DNA of 5,940 bases. Source: Globobulimina sp. (Eukaryota; Foraminifera; Rotaliida). Below the pieces are notes generated by a model, which was given only the letters and a program-made list of their open reading frames with translations, was not told the DNA's origin and made no database searches. Where the stretch lies: positions 1 to 5,940 of the forward strand of contig PIVH01000396.1 in the NCBI GenBank assembly GCA_003354225.1, written 5' to 3'. A program made the translations under genes and the position numbers. The first letter of the stretch is position 1; every line of letters begins with the position of its first letter. Of this stretch, positions 5,926-5,940 are shown piece by piece.

Positions 5926-5940
5926 AAACCTAGGCTATTC

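Noticed and set aside
1-5940. CRISPR arrays, bacterial operons, phage or viral genes
   Set aside because: No regularly spaced dyad repeats with unique spacers, no bacterial ribosome binding sites, and the gene content and splicing are eukaryotic.

Overview
The window is strongly AT-rich eukaryotic nuclear DNA from what is probably a protist. The evidence is spliceosomal introns with G|GTA donors and AG acceptors, AATAAA-type signals instead of bacterial ribosome binding sites, a tubulin tyrosine ligase-like enzyme, a C-type-lectin-like membrane protein with a Pro-Ser-Thr stalk, and low-complexity coding runs (Met/Asn, Lys/Glu). Stop codons behave as in the standard code. PS-repeat stalks and such runs are familiar from some rhizarians (foraminifera) and stramenopiles. 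I cannot fix the lineage from the sequence.

Layout from left to right. Positions 80-777 (minus) hold the first exon of a major-facilitator-type membrane transporter. It ends at a splice donor, so the rest of the gene lies left of the window. Positions 778-1067 are a short non-coding gap with the 3' end of the next gene. Positions 1068-3589 (minus) hold a four-exon gene that I assembled by joining open frames across three introns. The model predicts a 714-residue protein: signal peptide, beta-sandwich-like ectodomain, C-type lectin domain, Pro/Ser/Thr stalk, one transmembrane helix, and a long cytoplasmic tail rich in Met and Asn that ends in duplicated proline motifs and an acidic tyrosine cluster. 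All three introns are phase 1. Positions 3590-4103 contain at most a small minus-strand secreted-protein gene, or an alternative first exon of the lectin gene. Positions 4168-5475 (plus) hold an intact, intronless TTLL9-type tubulin glutamylase, transcribed divergently 64 bases from that small ORF. Positions 5476-5940 show no gene, only short palindromes and a periodic ACTATTTAG repeat array running toward the right edge.

The genes do not form an obvious pathway. TTLL9 acts on axonemal or cytoplasmic microtubules, the transporter moves an unknown solute, and the lectin protein looks like a cell-surface binding or receptor molecule. The lectin gene is the least ordinary part of the window, mainly for its tail and its symmetric phase-1 exon structure.
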